Shown here: positions 17,351-26,327 of the stretch, piece after piece
Layout: each line of letters opens with the position of its first letter
Numbering within the stretch: position 1 is the first letter of the stretch
Source of the DNA: Oscillospiraceae bacterium
Lineage (GTDB): Bacteria; Bacillota; Clostridia; Oscillospirales; Oscillospiraceae
Assembly (NCBI GenBank): GCA_910575505.1
Contig: CAJTFK010000030.1
Span: 1 to 43,946, forward strand
Length of the DNA stretch: 43,946 nt
Direction: 5' to 3'
Translations under genes and position numbers: made by a program
Notes under the pieces: generated by a model
The model's database searches: none
Seen by the model: only the letters and a program-made list of their open reading frames with translations
What the model was told of the DNA's origin: nothing

Positions 17351-18316
17351 TTAGCCCAGGCGGAGCATGAACAGGGAGGCCCCGGCAGACTTGGCCGGCA
17401 GCACGACCGGCGCGGCGCTGATCACCCGCAGAGAAACCCTGTCGCCCTTGCGCAGCGGCACCAGGATCGTGCTGGAGAAGTGGGTTGCGGCCAACTGCGG
17501 AGTCATGATGGAGGCTTTATTGACCTCGTTATTGATTACGATCTGAGCAGTGCCTGCCACCGGTGTGGAGGGATTGAGGTTGTAGGAAATCTGGAAATAT
17601 CCGTCTTTTTGTACAATAAACTCGCTATTGGCTTTATCGAAGCCAATAGCTGTGGACTTCTGCCCGATATCCGGCAAAGGCACCGTGATGCCTAATAGAC
17701 CGGCCCTTAACGGATCGGGAAGGAGGGTGCCTCCGGCGGTATTTGCGGCATAGGCGGAGACGGCTGTGACATTAGGGCCGGTGGGACCGGTGGGGCCGGT
17801 AGGACCCTTGGGACCATCTGCGCCTGGGGCATATCTTCCGGCAGGCCCTGTTGGACCGGTGGGCCCGGCAGCGCCCGTTGCACCGGCAGGGCCAGCGGGA
17901 CTGGTGGCGCCTGTCTCGCCTGTCGCGCCTGCAGCGCCAGCGGAGCCGGTAGGGCCAGTGGCTCCGGTGGGGCCGGCAGGACCAGTAGGACCGGTGAGGC
18001 CGGTGGGGCCAGTCGGACCCTGTGCGGGAGTGGTATCCAGCGCGCACTGCATCTTGGATTTTAGGAGGAGCTGGTTCTGTGTGGCGGTTTCCAGCAGATC
18101 CTTGACACTCCCATTGGCGTTCAGCACGTCTTTTACGGTAGCGGCGGGGCCGCTGAGGCCGGGCAAGGTGCCAAGGATATATTGCAGTTTCTCGCCCTCG
18201 GCGTTCAGGATATGGCTTATTCCTAACTCCTCCATAGCAATGGAGGAAAGAATCTGGTTGACTGCGTCTTCCCGCTGGATGGGCGGGTCAACATTGGGAA
18301 AGCTGGGCAGAGACAT
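17351..18316 (-). CDS. Collagen-like repeat protein with conserved N- and C-terminal domains (copy C)
   Basis: A 321-residue protein. Residues 1-99 are a helical N-domain shared with the next two genes ([40 protein letters not shown]). Residues about 100-183 are Gly-X-Y repeats, mostly GPT and GAT, with one interruption (GRYAPGADG). Residues 184-321 form a C-terminal beta-rich domain opening with [13 protein letters not shown]. The pattern (N-domain, collagen stalk, beta head) resembles BclA-type exosporium glycoproteins with a C1q/TNF-like head. No signal peptide is seen, as in spore-surface proteins deposited from the mother cell. It is third in an operon, 51 nt after copy B. A spore-coat or surface role is inference. 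Confidence 0.85.
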   Translation of the reverse strand: MSLPSFPNVDPPIQREDAVNQILSSIAMEELGISHILNAEGEKLQYILGTLPGLSGPAATVKDVLNANGSVKDLLETATQNQLLLKSKMQCALDTTPAQGPTGPTGLTGPTGPAGPTGATGPTGSAGAAGATGETGATSPAGPAGATGAAGPTGPTGPAGRYAPGADGPKGPTGPTGPTGPNVTAVSAYAANTAGGTLLPDPLRAGLLGITVPLPDIGQKSTAIGFDKANSEFIVQKDGYFQISYNLNPSTPVAGTAQIVINNEVNKASIMTPQLAATHFSSTILVPLRKGDRVSLRVISAAPVVLPAKSAGASLFMLRLG

Positions 18317-18367
18317 AAAATAATCTCCCTTCTAAGTGGGTGTGCATACCAGGAATGTGCCCCTTCA

Positions 18368-19372
18368 TTACCTCTCTTCCAGCAGGATGATACTCAAAGA
18401 AGCGCCTGCCAGGGTGACAGTTTGAGGCGTTGGAGAAAGTCCGGGGAGGGGGGCCGCGCACAGCTGGAGCCGGAGCGTCTCACCGGCGTTCATAAGATGC
18501 GTGTACTGATTCTCAAAGCTGGCAGTCGGAACCGCAGGGATAACCGAAGAAGTGGTTCGCGACATGCTGTTTATAATCAGCTTGGTCCCTACCTGCGCGG
18601 GCTTGGTGAGATTCACGCGGTAAGAGAGCAAATAGACGCCTTTTTTGTTCACCTGAAACACGGTGTTTTCCGGGTTGACAGTAATATCTGCGGACATGAC
18701 CTGGGCATCCGGCAGAGGGATCGCAACACCGGAATAGGCTGGTACGTTGATGGCAGGCCCTTGGGTGTTGGCGGCAAAGGCTGCGGCAGCTGTGGGGTTG
18801 GGGCCGGTGGCCCCGGTGGGGCCGGTGGCCCCGGTGGGTCCAGTGGCTCCAGTGGGACCGGTAGCGCCATTGCGAGCCACGCCTTCTGCGGTGACCCCCT
18901 GCGGACCTGCGGCCCCGGTGGGACCGGTAGGACCCGCAGCCCCGGCAGGGCCAGTGGGGCCGGCCGCTCCGGTGGTCCCGGCAGCTCCGTCAGGGCCGGC
19001 AGGGCCATCCGCTCCGGTGGCCCCGGCAGCTCCGTCAGGGCCGGTGGGACCAGCAGGGCCAGCAGGGCCGGCGGGGCCGGGAATGGTGGGGGCCTTCAAG
19101 GCTGCACCCAGCTTGGCAGACAGCATCATCTGCTGCTCCACAATGCCGGACAGCGTGTCCTTTACGCTCTGATTGATCCGGAGTACCTCATCCAGCGAGG
19201 CCGCCTCATCCAGACCGGGCAGAGTCCCCAGGACGTATTGCAGCTTTTCGCCCTCGGCGTTGAGAATGTGGCTCAAGCTCAACTCCTCGGCGGCGATGGA
19301 AGCGATGATTTCGTTAAGACTCCCCTCGCGGCTCAGAGGAGGATCGTTTTGGGGAAATGTGGGCATTGACAT
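18368..19372 (-). CDS. Collagen-like repeat protein (copy B, longest stalk)
   Basis: A 334-residue paralogue: N-domain 1-98 ([40 protein letters not shown]), Gly-X-Y stalk about 99-191 with a break (VTAEGVARN) near 160-168, and a beta-rich C-domain starting [12 protein letters not shown]. The stalk is rich in GPT, GAT, GAA and GPD triplets. It is more diverged from copies A and C than they are from each other in the N-domain. It is separated from copy A by 13 nt with AAGGAGG before the ATG. It lacks a signal peptide and cysteines, fitting a cytoplasmically made, spore-deposited structural protein. Confidence 0.85.
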   Translation of the reverse strand: MSMPTFPQNDPPLSREGSLNEIIASIAAEELSLSHILNAEGEKLQYVLGTLPGLDEAASLDEVLRINQSVKDTLSGIVEQQMMLSAKLGAALKAPTIPGPAGPAGPAGPTGPDGAAGATGADGPAGPDGAAGTTGAAGPTGPAGAAGPTGPTGAAGPQGVTAEGVARNGATGPTGATGPTGATGPTGATGPNPTAAAAFAANTQGPAINVPAYSGVAIPLPDAQVMSADITVNPENTVFQVNKKGVYLLSYRVNLTKPAQVGTKLIINSMSRTTSSVIPAVPTASFENQYTHLMNAGETLRLQLCAAPLPGLSPTPQTVTLAGASLSIILLEER

Positions 19373-19385
19373 AAAGCGTTCCTCC

Positions 19386-20198
19386 TTAACTCAACCGGAC
19401 GATTCTCAGGGACGCCCCCACGGGAGCGGGCAGCAGCACAGTGCCAAGCGGATTATTGAAGATCTGCAGGGAAATTTCGTCGTTATCGCTCAAACGCAAC
19501 AGGACCTCGTTGGAAAGCCGGCTCAGGGACAATGTTGCTATCCCACCTACAGCGGACGCTTCCCTGGGCGTGCCATTGACCAGCAGCCGGGCGCCGGCGG
19601 TCAGGGCCTTGTCGGTATTGATGTCATACGCAACCTGATAGACCCCACTGGCCTTTATGGTGAATTTGGTGTTGTCTGGGCTGACGGTGATGTCTTTGGC
19701 TTTTACCTGGTCATTCGGCAGAGGCACCAGGCCATTCACAGGGATCGCGGCTGCGCCGGTGTTGGCGGCATAGGCAAAGTCGATGATAATGGGGCCGGTG
19801 GGACCAGCAGGACCGGTGGGTCCCGTAGGACCGTCCACGCCGATCAGATCCGGTCCGGCAGGGCCTTCCGGTCCGGTCGCGCCGGTGGGGCCGGCGGGCC
19901 CCTGCAGAGGAGACGCCTCCAGCGCCCCCTGCATTTTGGACTTCAGGAGGAGCTGGTTTTGCACAGCGGTCTTCAACAGGTTCCGGACGCTTTCGTTAGC
20001 GGACAGCACATCTTCCACGGTAGCGGCAGGGCCGCTGAGGCCGGGCAGGGTGCCGAGAATATATTGCAGTTTCTCGCCCTCAGCGTTGAGGATATGACTC
20101 AGGCCAAGTTCCTCCATGGCGATGGAGGAGAGAATCTGATTAACTGCATTTTCCCGCTGGATAGGCGGGTCAATGTTGGGAAAGCTGGGCAGAGACAT
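19386..20198 (-). CDS. Collagen-like repeat protein (copy A, shortest stalk)
   Basis: A 270-residue paralogue and first gene of the operon. The N-domain (1-99) is nearly identical in design to copy C ([20 protein letters not shown]). The Gly-X-Y stalk covers only about residues 100-136, interrupted by DLIGVDG, and the C-domain begins [14 protein letters not shown]. The start is supported by AGAAAGGAGATT upstream. Three paralogues with stalks of about 37, 93 and 84 residues suggest repeat expansion and contraction. The function is presumably surface or spore structural; the cognate sigma factor is not evident. Confidence 0.85.
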   Translation of the reverse strand: MSLPSFPNIDPPIQRENAVNQILSSIAMEELGLSHILNAEGEKLQYILGTLPGLSGPAATVEDVLSANESVRNLLKTAVQNQLLLKSKMQGALEASPLQGPAGPTGATGPEGPAGPDLIGVDGPTGPTGPAGPTGPIIIDFAYAANTGAAAIPVNGLVPLPNDQVKAKDITVSPDNTKFTIKASGVYQVAYDINTDKALTAGARLLVNGTPREASAVGGIATLSLSRLSNEVLLRLSDNDEISLQIFNNPLGTVLLPAPVGASLRIVRLS

Positions 20199-20428
20199 AA
20201 AACAATCTCCTTTCTGAATGAGGGCGCGCGTCAGGAACGCGCCGGCGCAACAGCCGGAAAGGCTCCTGACCAGTGCGGCCCTCGGAACAGTTTATGTGTC
20301 TGTTATCTGACGGGATCTCTCCGCAGCCCCTTTGCTCAATTTGTCATAGACTGGACTCCATGCTTTAGGAATTTTGATGTATAAGTTATGTTGAATAAAG
20401 AATTTTATTATGATAGTGTGTAGCAATC

Positions 20429-20457
20429 ATTATGGGGAGTTAAATGTAAACGTCAAA
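20429..20457 (-). promoter_or_regulatory. Possible promoter of the collagen-like operon
   Basis: On the minus strand TTGACG (20452-20457) and CATAAT (20430-20435) are spaced 16 nt, about 230 nt before the first collagen-like gene. The rest of 20199-20464 contains no gene; a GC-rich inverted repeat near 20227-20270 could be leader structure. A sporulation promoter cannot be excluded. Confidence 0.3.
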
Positions 20458-20464
20458 TCAGCAT

Positions 20465-20492
20465 CTGCATCTTTTTCCCCAACACAAGGAAT
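20465..20492. repeat. 28-bp direct repeat, right copy
   Basis: This matches the repeat at 15818-15844 in the same orientation. It also marks the exact point where the integrative-element gene fragment on the minus strand stops resembling its family. Confidence 0.7.
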
Positions 20493-20494
20493 CT

Positions 20495-20668
20495 GATGGA
20501 CATATCGCTTGTGCCGCGCCATTTTCCGGTACAGGGGGAAGTTACGATCTCGCCGGATGTACATCCAAAGGTCTGTGCGATGCTCCCTGTCTTGTCCTGC
20601 ATGGACAGGCCCTCATATTTCTTGGCGATCTCAGCCGCCCTTTTTTTGCAAGTCCACCCTATCGCGCC
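20495..20668 (-). pseudogene. Fragment of an integrative-element accessory protein
   Basis: The minus strand encodes KKRAAEIAKKYEGLSMQDK, IAQTFGCTSGEIVTSP and TGKWRGTSDMSIRF, the N-terminal region of a protein often carried in Tn1549-like elements of gut Clostridia. It is cut at its 3' end by the repeat at 20465-20492 and is out of frame with the neighbouring fragment. Function unknown. Confidence 0.55.
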
Positions 20669-21245
20669 CCCTTGTCCTTGTGATGCCGCTGGGCGGGGGA
20701 CTGCTCCGCCTGTGCCGCTTTCGCCGCCGCAAGCTGGCCACGGATGGAGGGTTTACGATCAGAAACGGTTTTCGTGTCGGCCCGTTCCTGCTCTGTCCGC
20801 ACCGCCGCTTTTTCCATCAGCAGGCCGTAGTCGGTAGGCGTCATGGAGCGGCGCTCCGGATTGTTCTCAAAGAGGATCATGTCTCGAACTTCGTTGACAG
20901 ACAGGCCCACGATCTCCAATTCACCGCTTTTGGTCACGTTGAAATTCTCGTCAAAGAGACTGTAATCCCAATGGCCTGCGCCGCACTCCAGAATCTCGGC
21001 AAACTGGCATATATGATAGACTTCGCTCCCGATATAGGTGTGGTAATCGTCGATGTACTCACATATGGCGGAAGATATCCGGTCCGGGTACTCCACCTGG
21101 ACTGCACCGCCATCAAGGATGCGGAACTGCTCGTTATAGCCGCTGTCGATAAAACGAATATCGTCCTTTGGCTGAGTGTCCGGTTCCCAAATGGAGCGGC
21201 GATAAATGTCCGAAATGGGGAAGGGCCACCCCGCATAAGGACATC
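20659..21245 (-). pseudogene. 5'-truncated integrative-element accessory gene
   Basis: The recognisable coding stretch runs in one frame from about 21245 (PFPISDIYRRSIWEPDTQPK) through DIRFIDSGYNEQFRILDGG and ICEYIDDYHTYIGSEVYHIC to a lysine/alanine-rich tail ending at 20659. The first in-frame ATG (21096) is internal to the conserved sequence, so the native 5' end is lost. Proteins of this kind accompany the methyltransferase/relaxase module seen at 31-40 kb, so this is probably a displaced part of a similar element. No catalytic motif is visible. Confidence 0.5.
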
Positions 21246-21274
21246 AACCCAATAACCGTTTTAAGCATTGCAAA

Positions 21275-21304
21275 GAGCAGCGACCATCTGCGGTCGCTGC
21301 TCTT
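21275..21304 (-). terminator. Hairpin terminator after the restriction-linked gene module
   Basis: An 11-bp perfect stem GAGCAGCGACC (21275-21285) with GGTCGCTGCTC (21292-21302) lies 16 nt past the last gene of the hsd operon. On the minus strand it is followed by TTTGC, a weak U-tract. Confidence 0.65.
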
Positions 21305-21317
21305 CATGCTTGTTGAG

Positions 21318-22316
21318 CTACGCGTCATATAGTCCAAGCTCCACTAGACTTTTTGTGGAATCAAGTTTTATTTCATCTATTTTTCTTGATATACATTCTA
21401 ACAAGTTCACATCCTGAAATATAATTTTTTTAAGATCATTTGCGTCCAAAGAAATAATAATTATCTTGTCATTTAAAAACACCTTATTGGACAACGTCAC
21501 AAATGTACGAGGCGCAGGACATTTACTTACAATGATACCGAATTGCTTTCCTGTAATTTTCAGAATGCTATGCAGCTTATTCATATATCCAGCGGTTGGA
21601 GATTGTGCTTCGTTTTTGCATTCAATTATAAAGCTGTCTTTACAAGAAGCCTGAGATACGCCTGGAATAAACAATGTATTGCGTACATAGCAGTCAATTT
21701 GATTTGGGCGAATTCTTACAGGTTCAGCACGAAAATGCCGGCATAAGCTGAATAATCGAGCTGTAAGGCTCTCAAGGCTGTCTCCCGTTTCTTTGGTAGT
21801 ATCTTTTTTTATAAAAATATTATTGTAGGCAGATTGCAATTTCTGGTATTCTTGGTCGGTAGGCGAAAAGAACGCCTTATTCAAGTCCAGCGTTCCGCTC
21901 GCAATCAATTGAGTCAGCGAATCAAAGGAACGGGCAGCAGATTCACTCGACTCAAGTTCTTTCTTACTCTGCTGCCCCGTTGCAAAAGGGTAGTTATAAA
22001 ATGTATAAATCACCTCGATGTCATCAGGTGTTATTTCAACCGCTTCCTCACATTGATAACAAAACTGCTCTTTTTCAATGGCAGGCAAATCGTCCTGTAT
22101 ATCCAGCAAAAGGCCGCAAACAGGACAACGCAATCCGTAGTTAAGTTTGAATATTTTCTCATCCGCTAATTTTTGTAAAATTTTATGGGTAAGCTTAAAG
22201 TCTATTCCAGTGGCAATGGCAACTTTTGATGCGGACAATTTACAGTTTGGCGATAGTGACTCAAAATACTGCTCAAATGCGGAAAATTGCCCGGGCTCCA
22301 TTAACTGCTTAACCAT
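21318..22316 (-). CDS. Winged-helix/zinc-ribbon protein with a PD-(D/E)XK nuclease-like domain
   Basis: A 332-residue protein, last in the hsd operon. Residues about 10-60 look like a winged helix (KLSASKVAIATGIDFKLTHK). Residues 64-89 form a zinc ribbon (CPVC and CYQC). The C-terminal half has an acidic helix (GDSLESLTARLFSLCRHF), then NQIDCYVRN and SFIIECKNE (Asp208, Glu232, Lys234), the D...ExK pattern of restriction-type nucleases, followed by FGIIVSK. The start at 22316 gives an 8-nt overlap with the upstream stop (ATGGTTAA) and is preferred over 22337. The AT-richer composition suggests acquisition with its partner. It is probably a DNA- or RNA-cleaving effector; the exact family was not recognised. 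Confidence 0.7.
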   Translation of the reverse strand: MVKQLMEPGQFSAFEQYFESLSPNCKLSASKVAIATGIDFKLTHKILQKLADEKIFKLNYGLRCPVCGLLLDIQDDLPAIEKEQFCYQCEEAVEITPDDIEVIYTFYNYPFATGQQSKKELESSESAARSFDSLTQLIASGTLDLNKAFFSPTDQEYQKLQSAYNNIFIKKDTTKETGDSLESLTARLFSLCRHFRAEPVRIRPNQIDCYVRNTLFIPGVSQASCKDSFIIECKNEAQSPTAGYMNKLHSILKITGKQFGIIVSKCPAPRTFVTLSNKVFLNDKIIIISLDANDLKKIIFQDVNLLECISRKIDEIKLDSTKSLVELGLYDA

Positions 22317-23559
22317 TGATAATCGAGAACACGACATTTTCTATATCCTCCTTAGCCGCATACTCGGAAAACTTGAAAACGCACCCTCCCTTTGGATTTG
22401 CCGCTATTCGCACACAAAAAGACGAACTCTGCGAGGGAATGGGGTTTTTGCGCATCCAACGGAAAGTCACGCCATCACATGATTTGTTTTTGTAGAGCAT
22501 CTTTTTATTATCAAAAAACAGCGTTTTTGTCTGGAGCGGCTCTGTAGATGCTGCGGTCTGCTCTACCTTGGATTCTTCCTCATCGGTGGCGCTGATTTTT
22601 ATTGGATAGGCATCTCGATCCTGTATGAAAATTCGCTTGTCTTTCCAATTGATAGAAAGGTATTTTTCGATAATATTAGAAATGTCTCCCATGACATCTG
22701 ACTGCATACTTTGCGGAAGTGCGCATAAATCTGGAACCATACAGATTCCTTGAATCGTGCCATAAATTCGTTGAATTAAGTCTTCATGGGCGGATATTAT
22801 TTCCGAGATTTCCGCAGGTGTCTGAGAGTATTTGTCCAAGAGTTTAAATATTTTGTTTTTTAGCACTCCAGTTGTTTTTGCCTTTCCAGCGTTTGCCGAC
22901 ACATCAACACCGATAATTTTTCCCGCCAAACACATGACTTGACGGATTTCTTTTTCTGTAGTCGTTGTTTCTGCGGCCTCCAGGACAAAGCCCTCCGATT
23001 CATATACATACAGGTTACTCCGTGGCTTTGCTCGAACCAGCAACCATTCCTGATCCAAGAAATAATCTGCGGTTACAGGGTAGTCGATGGGCTTAGAACT
23101 GTGCTTGAGTCTATCATATGTGTGTAGTTTCTTGCAGTATGTGAAGGTAATCCTCCGCCCATATGTGTCCTCTGAGTAGAAAGCGGAAACAAGAGCATAG
23201 TCTTTGCCATATTCGTTCATACAAATATGCGGATTGAGATATGGCTTCATATAGATTTGCAAATGCTTCTCAATATTTGCTTGAGTGGTAAATAGCAGAC
23301 TCATACTATCTGGAAGCGGCGCATATTGCAAATAAATGTCCTTGATTCCCTCCTGAAGCACCGCATCAATCCACGAGAGAACCTCTTCCTTACAATCATC
23401 GCTCTGCTCTGCATAGGCAAGAATACTGTTCAAAAGCTCTATGCGGGTCTCACTTCGTTTAGATTTGATGGCTGGGTGTAAATCAATAAATTTTCGGATC
23501 GCTGGCAGGGTAATATAATCTTCGTTATTCTGATAATATGTATCGGGAATCTTGAACAT
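22309..23559 (-). CDS. Unrecognised 416-residue protein, partner of the nuclease-like gene
   Basis: I do not recognise this family. It is a soluble protein with an N-terminal helical region (LPAIRKFIDLHPAIKS) and a middle segment of aromatic-rich strands (FTYCKKLHTYDRLKHSS, ADYFLDQEWLLVRAKPR). A region resembling a regulatory helical bundle follows, and the C-terminus VTFRWMRKNPIPSQSSS leads to VRIAANPKGGCVFKFSEY. No Walker, nuclease or methyltransferase motif is seen. It lies 36 nt after hsdS and overlaps the nuclease-like gene by 8 nt, so the two are translationally coupled and very likely act together. It could be a sensor or regulator of the nuclease; this is inference. Confidence 0.65.
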   Translation of the reverse strand: MFKIPDTYYQNNEDYITLPAIRKFIDLHPAIKSKRSETRIELLNSILAYAEQSDDCKEEVLSWIDAVLQEGIKDIYLQYAPLPDSMSLLFTTQANIEKHLQIYMKPYLNPHICMNEYGKDYALVSAFYSEDTYGRRITFTYCKKLHTYDRLKHSSKPIDYPVTADYFLDQEWLLVRAKPRSNLYVYESEGFVLEAAETTTTEKEIRQVMCLAGKIIGVDVSANAGKAKTTGVLKNKIFKLLDKYSQTPAEISEIISAHEDLIQRIYGTIQGICMVPDLCALPQSMQSDVMGDISNIIEKYLSINWKDKRIFIQDRDAYPIKISATDEEESKVEQTAASTEPLQTKTLFFDNKKMLYKNKSCDGVTFRWMRKNPIPSQSSSFCVRIAANPKGGCVFKFSEYAAKEDIENVVFSIING

Positions 23560-23595
23560 GATACGCCTCCGCTTTATTTATTTAATTGCGCAGTA

Positions 23596-24909
23596 TCATA
23601 GTACAGACTGTAGTAACTCTATTGAACTCTCCTCCGCCGGGTCATTTGTCCCTAGCTCACCACGGAACGCGCGGGCTAAAATCGCCTTTTTCATGATGTC
23701 GATTTGGTCGAGGACAGCTTCAGCGGCTTCTTTGGCCTGCTGCTCCTTGTTCAGTAAGCTGACAATGCAAGCCACAATTTGCTTTTGCTCAACTTGCGAA
23801 GCAATCGGAATCTCAAACTCCATCAATGCTTTTGCGTTAATGCTTTCTACTGTGGTTCCGTTCTTCATACAAGTACCAAGCAATCTTTTTTCAGCACTTT
23901 TACATACCCAGAAAAAGTATTCCAAGTCCAAATCATCAGTTGGGGAAATTGCTTTCAAATCCTGATTAATAGTAAAAGGAATTTTTACCATTGCAATTGG
24001 TAGTGTTCTTCTTAGGATACCGCTTCTCATTACAAAAAGGACAGATGGTTTTTCAATATAATTCGCAGAAGAATTTTCTACCCCCGTCATATTTGTGTGC
24101 ATAAGAGTATCTTCAATTACATCTGACTTCATATCTTTTGATGTGACCCAGAGCAGATCCCCTTCATTCCAATACTCAGGATGGGCCATACTTGGAGTAC
24201 CACCACCACACCAATCACCACAATCTTTCAATTTCCATTCTGTCCAACTATCCAACTCCACCCCATGCTCTTTCCTCCACCGCTCCGTCAATTCCCCTGT
24301 AAACGCCTTATGCAGAATGGCAGACTTCCGCAGTTCAAAACCGTCCACAACCGCCTGGGCCTTTTCCTTCGCCTCATCCAGCTTGGCAAACAGGCTTTCT
24401 ATGCGGTCAACGATGCGCTGCTGTTCAGGGAGCGGGGCAATAGGGATAGGAATTGTATTCATGCTTGATTGTGTCAATTTCAAACGGGTAGTCCCATTTA
24501 CGTATTCAGAATAATCAAAACAATTCAAATAGTTGAGCAGATAAAAATTGCCGATGGGGCCAAAATAGGAACGTAAAATATGAGCGTGATTATTTACCCA
24601 TGCCTTTCCTTCGATCATATATGCTTTGTCTTTCATACGGTCAAGGAAAGGCGCGCCATCTTCACCAACCAACACCAATTGTTCATCAGTTAGAAAATCA
24701 TCAATCCACCCTACTTGACCAGTAGCGCCATAGTATGGAACAGTACCACTACGCCCTGCACGTTCAGTTGCGTTGATAGGTTTTCTAAAACTATCTAAAC
24801 ACTCCGTAAAACCTGTTAAGTATGCCCAGCACCAATTCTCAGGAATCGGATATGGCTGTTCCTCCGCTGGCACAAACGGGTTCGCAGGAGCTTCCTTTTT
24901 CTTCGCCAT
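23596..24909 (-). CDS. hsdS: Type I restriction-modification specificity subunit
   Basis: A 437-residue HsdS with two target-recognition domains. The first (about 20-160) begins YPIPENWCWAYLTG and ends with IPIPIAPLPEQQRIVDRIES, the first conserved helical spacer. The second (about 225-390) begins WTEWKLKDCGDWCGGGTP and ends with IPIASQVEQKQIVACIVSLL. Each half would bind one half of a bipartite DNA site. ATG 24909 overlaps the hsdM stop by one base (TGATG). The gene is more AT-rich in the recognition domains, as usual for exchanged TRDs. It is complete. Confidence 0.92.
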   Translation of the reverse strand: MAKKKEAPANPFVPAEEQPYPIPENWCWAYLTGFTECLDSFRKPINATERAGRSGTVPYYGATGQVGWIDDFLTDEQLVLVGEDGAPFLDRMKDKAYMIEGKAWVNNHAHILRSYFGPIGNFYLLNYLNCFDYSEYVNGTTRLKLTQSSMNTIPIPIAPLPEQQRIVDRIESLFAKLDEAKEKAQAVVDGFELRKSAILHKAFTGELTERWRKEHGVELDSWTEWKLKDCGDWCGGGTPSMAHPEYWNEGDLLWVTSKDMKSDVIEDTLMHTNMTGVENSSANYIEKPSVLFVMRSGILRRTLPIAMVKIPFTINQDLKAISPTDDLDLEYFFWVCKSAEKRLLGTCMKNGTTVESINAKALMEFEIPIASQVEQKQIVACIVSLLNKEQQAKEAAEAVLDQIDIMKKAILARAFRGELGTNDPAEESSIELLQSVL

Positions 24910-26327
24910 CACTCCACCTCCGACAGAGCTTTCAGCTCATTCACCACGCTTTGCAGGAGGTCTACTGCTTCTTCCAGCTGCGCGATTGCTTCCTCGCCGC
25001 TTGCAATCGGGTCGGGCAGATCGTCATAGTCAACCACAGAATCATCCCGAATCAGCCCCAGGTCCAGGCTGTTGCCCTTCTGGGTGATCTGCTCACGGGT
25101 GAACACGCTCCACCGTTCATCCTGCACGGCATGGCGGTCGGCCGCCTCAAATGCCGCCTCAAAGCCCGCGAAATGCTCTGTTTTCAGCGGGCTTGTCTTG
25201 CCAAAGGAGGGCATATTGGTGCGCAGGTCATAGAACCATACCTCCTGCGTGCTGCCCTTGTCTGCCTTGCCGCGGGTAAAAAACAGCACATTGGTCTTGA
25301 CGCCCTGTGCGTAGAAAATGCCGGTGGGCAGACGCAGAACCGTATGCAGATTACACTTGTCCATCAGGTCGATACGGATTTTCTCACCCTCGCCGTCCGC
25401 AAAGAGGACGTTATCAGGCAGTACCACGGCAGCACGGGCTTTTCCGTCCGCTTTCAGGCTGCGGTAAATGTGCTGCAAAAAGTTCAGCTGCTTGTTGCTG
25501 GTGGTGTAGGTGAAGTCGTCACGGGTAGCGCGTTCGCCGCCCTTTTTTGTCCCAAAGGGGGGATTGGTGAGAACCACATCATAGCCCCTCATGCTTTTGC
25601 CCAGATTGGACAGGGTGTCACCCAGGATAATCGTTCCCTCGATATCGTGCAGCATGGCGTTCATCAAGGCCAGACGGTGGGTATCGTGTACCAGCTCTGT
25701 ACCGGTGAAAGCCTCTGTCCGCTCAAAGGCGGCGGTATCCGCATCCAGGTCAAAGAAATCATCAGTCTGGGCCGCAACATATTGATGGGCCGCAATCATA
25801 AAACCGAAGGTGCCACAGGCGGGGTCGTTGCAGCGTTCCTTCGGCTGGGGCTTCACCAGACGGGTCATCACGTCGATCAGCACACGGGGCGTGAAATACT
25901 GCCCCGCGCCAGACTTCTTTTCGTTGGCGTTCTTCTCCAAAAGGCCCTCGTACAGATTGCCAAGCCCTTCCTCACGGGCAGAGAACCAGTCCAGCCCGTC
26001 AATGGTGGTAATGATTTTTTCAAGGTTTTTCGGTTCGTCAATATTGGTGGCTGCGCCCTGGTAGATTTCCCGTACACGGCCTGTACAGTTCTCACCCAGA
26101 TGGTTCAGCAGCTCCTTATAGAACTTTTTCAGTTCAATGCCGCTTTTGGCGGTCAGGTTATCCCAGCAGTAGGCTTCTGGTATCTGGCTCTCCGCGCCCG
26201 TCTCCTTCGCCATTTTCAGAAAAAGGATGTAGGTCAGTTCCGTCACATACTGGTGATAGGTGATGCCGTCATCACGGAGGACATTGCAGAGGTTCCAGAG
26301 TTTGGAGACAATCTCTTGGGTGGTCAT
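24909..26327 (-). CDS. hsdM: Type I restriction-modification DNA methyltransferase subunit
   Basis: A 472-residue N6-adenine methyltransferase. An N-terminal helical HsdM_N domain is followed by the SAM-binding motif DPACGTFGFMIAAHQ near residue 170 and the catalytic motif NPPFG near 254. The segment KSGAGQYFTPRVLIDVM before motif I is also diagnostic. It methylates the hemimethylated or unmodified site chosen by HsdS and protects the host DNA. It overlaps the 93-codon gene upstream by 4 nt and hsdS downstream by 1 nt, so the operon is tightly coupled. Intact. Confidence 0.94.
   Translation of the reverse strand: MTTQEIVSKLWNLCNVLRDDGITYHQYVTELTYILFLKMAKETGAESQIPEAYCWDNLTAKSGIELKKFYKELLNHLGENCTGRVREIYQGAATNIDEPKNLEKIITTIDGLDWFSAREEGLGNLYEGLLEKNANEKKSGAGQYFTPRVLIDVMTRLVKPQPKERCNDPACGTFGFMIAAHQYVAAQTDDFFDLDADTAAFERTEAFTGTELVHDTHRLALMNAMLHDIEGTIILGDTLSNLGKSMRGYDVVLTNPPFGTKKGGERATRDDFTYTTSNKQLNFLQHIYRSLKADGKARAAVVLPDNVLFADGEGEKIRIDLMDKCNLHTVLRLPTGIFYAQGVKTNVLFFTRGKADKGSTQEVWFYDLRTNMPSFGKTSPLKTEHFAGFEAAFEAADRHAVQDERWSVFTREQITQKGNSLDLGLIRDDSVVDYDDLPDPIASGEEAIAQLEEAVDLLQSVVNELKALSEVE

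Noticed and set aside
17770..19080. Possible CRISPR or tandem DNA repeat array
   Set aside because: The short periodicity is the codon pattern of Gly-X-Y repeats; there are no constant repeats separated by unique spacers.
17766..20097. Long plus-strand frames rich in Gly-Pro-Val opposite the collagen-like genes
   Set aside because: They are antisense readings of GPT repeats, which are periodic in any frame; the minus-strand genes have conserved N- and C-domains, ribosome sites and operon spacing.
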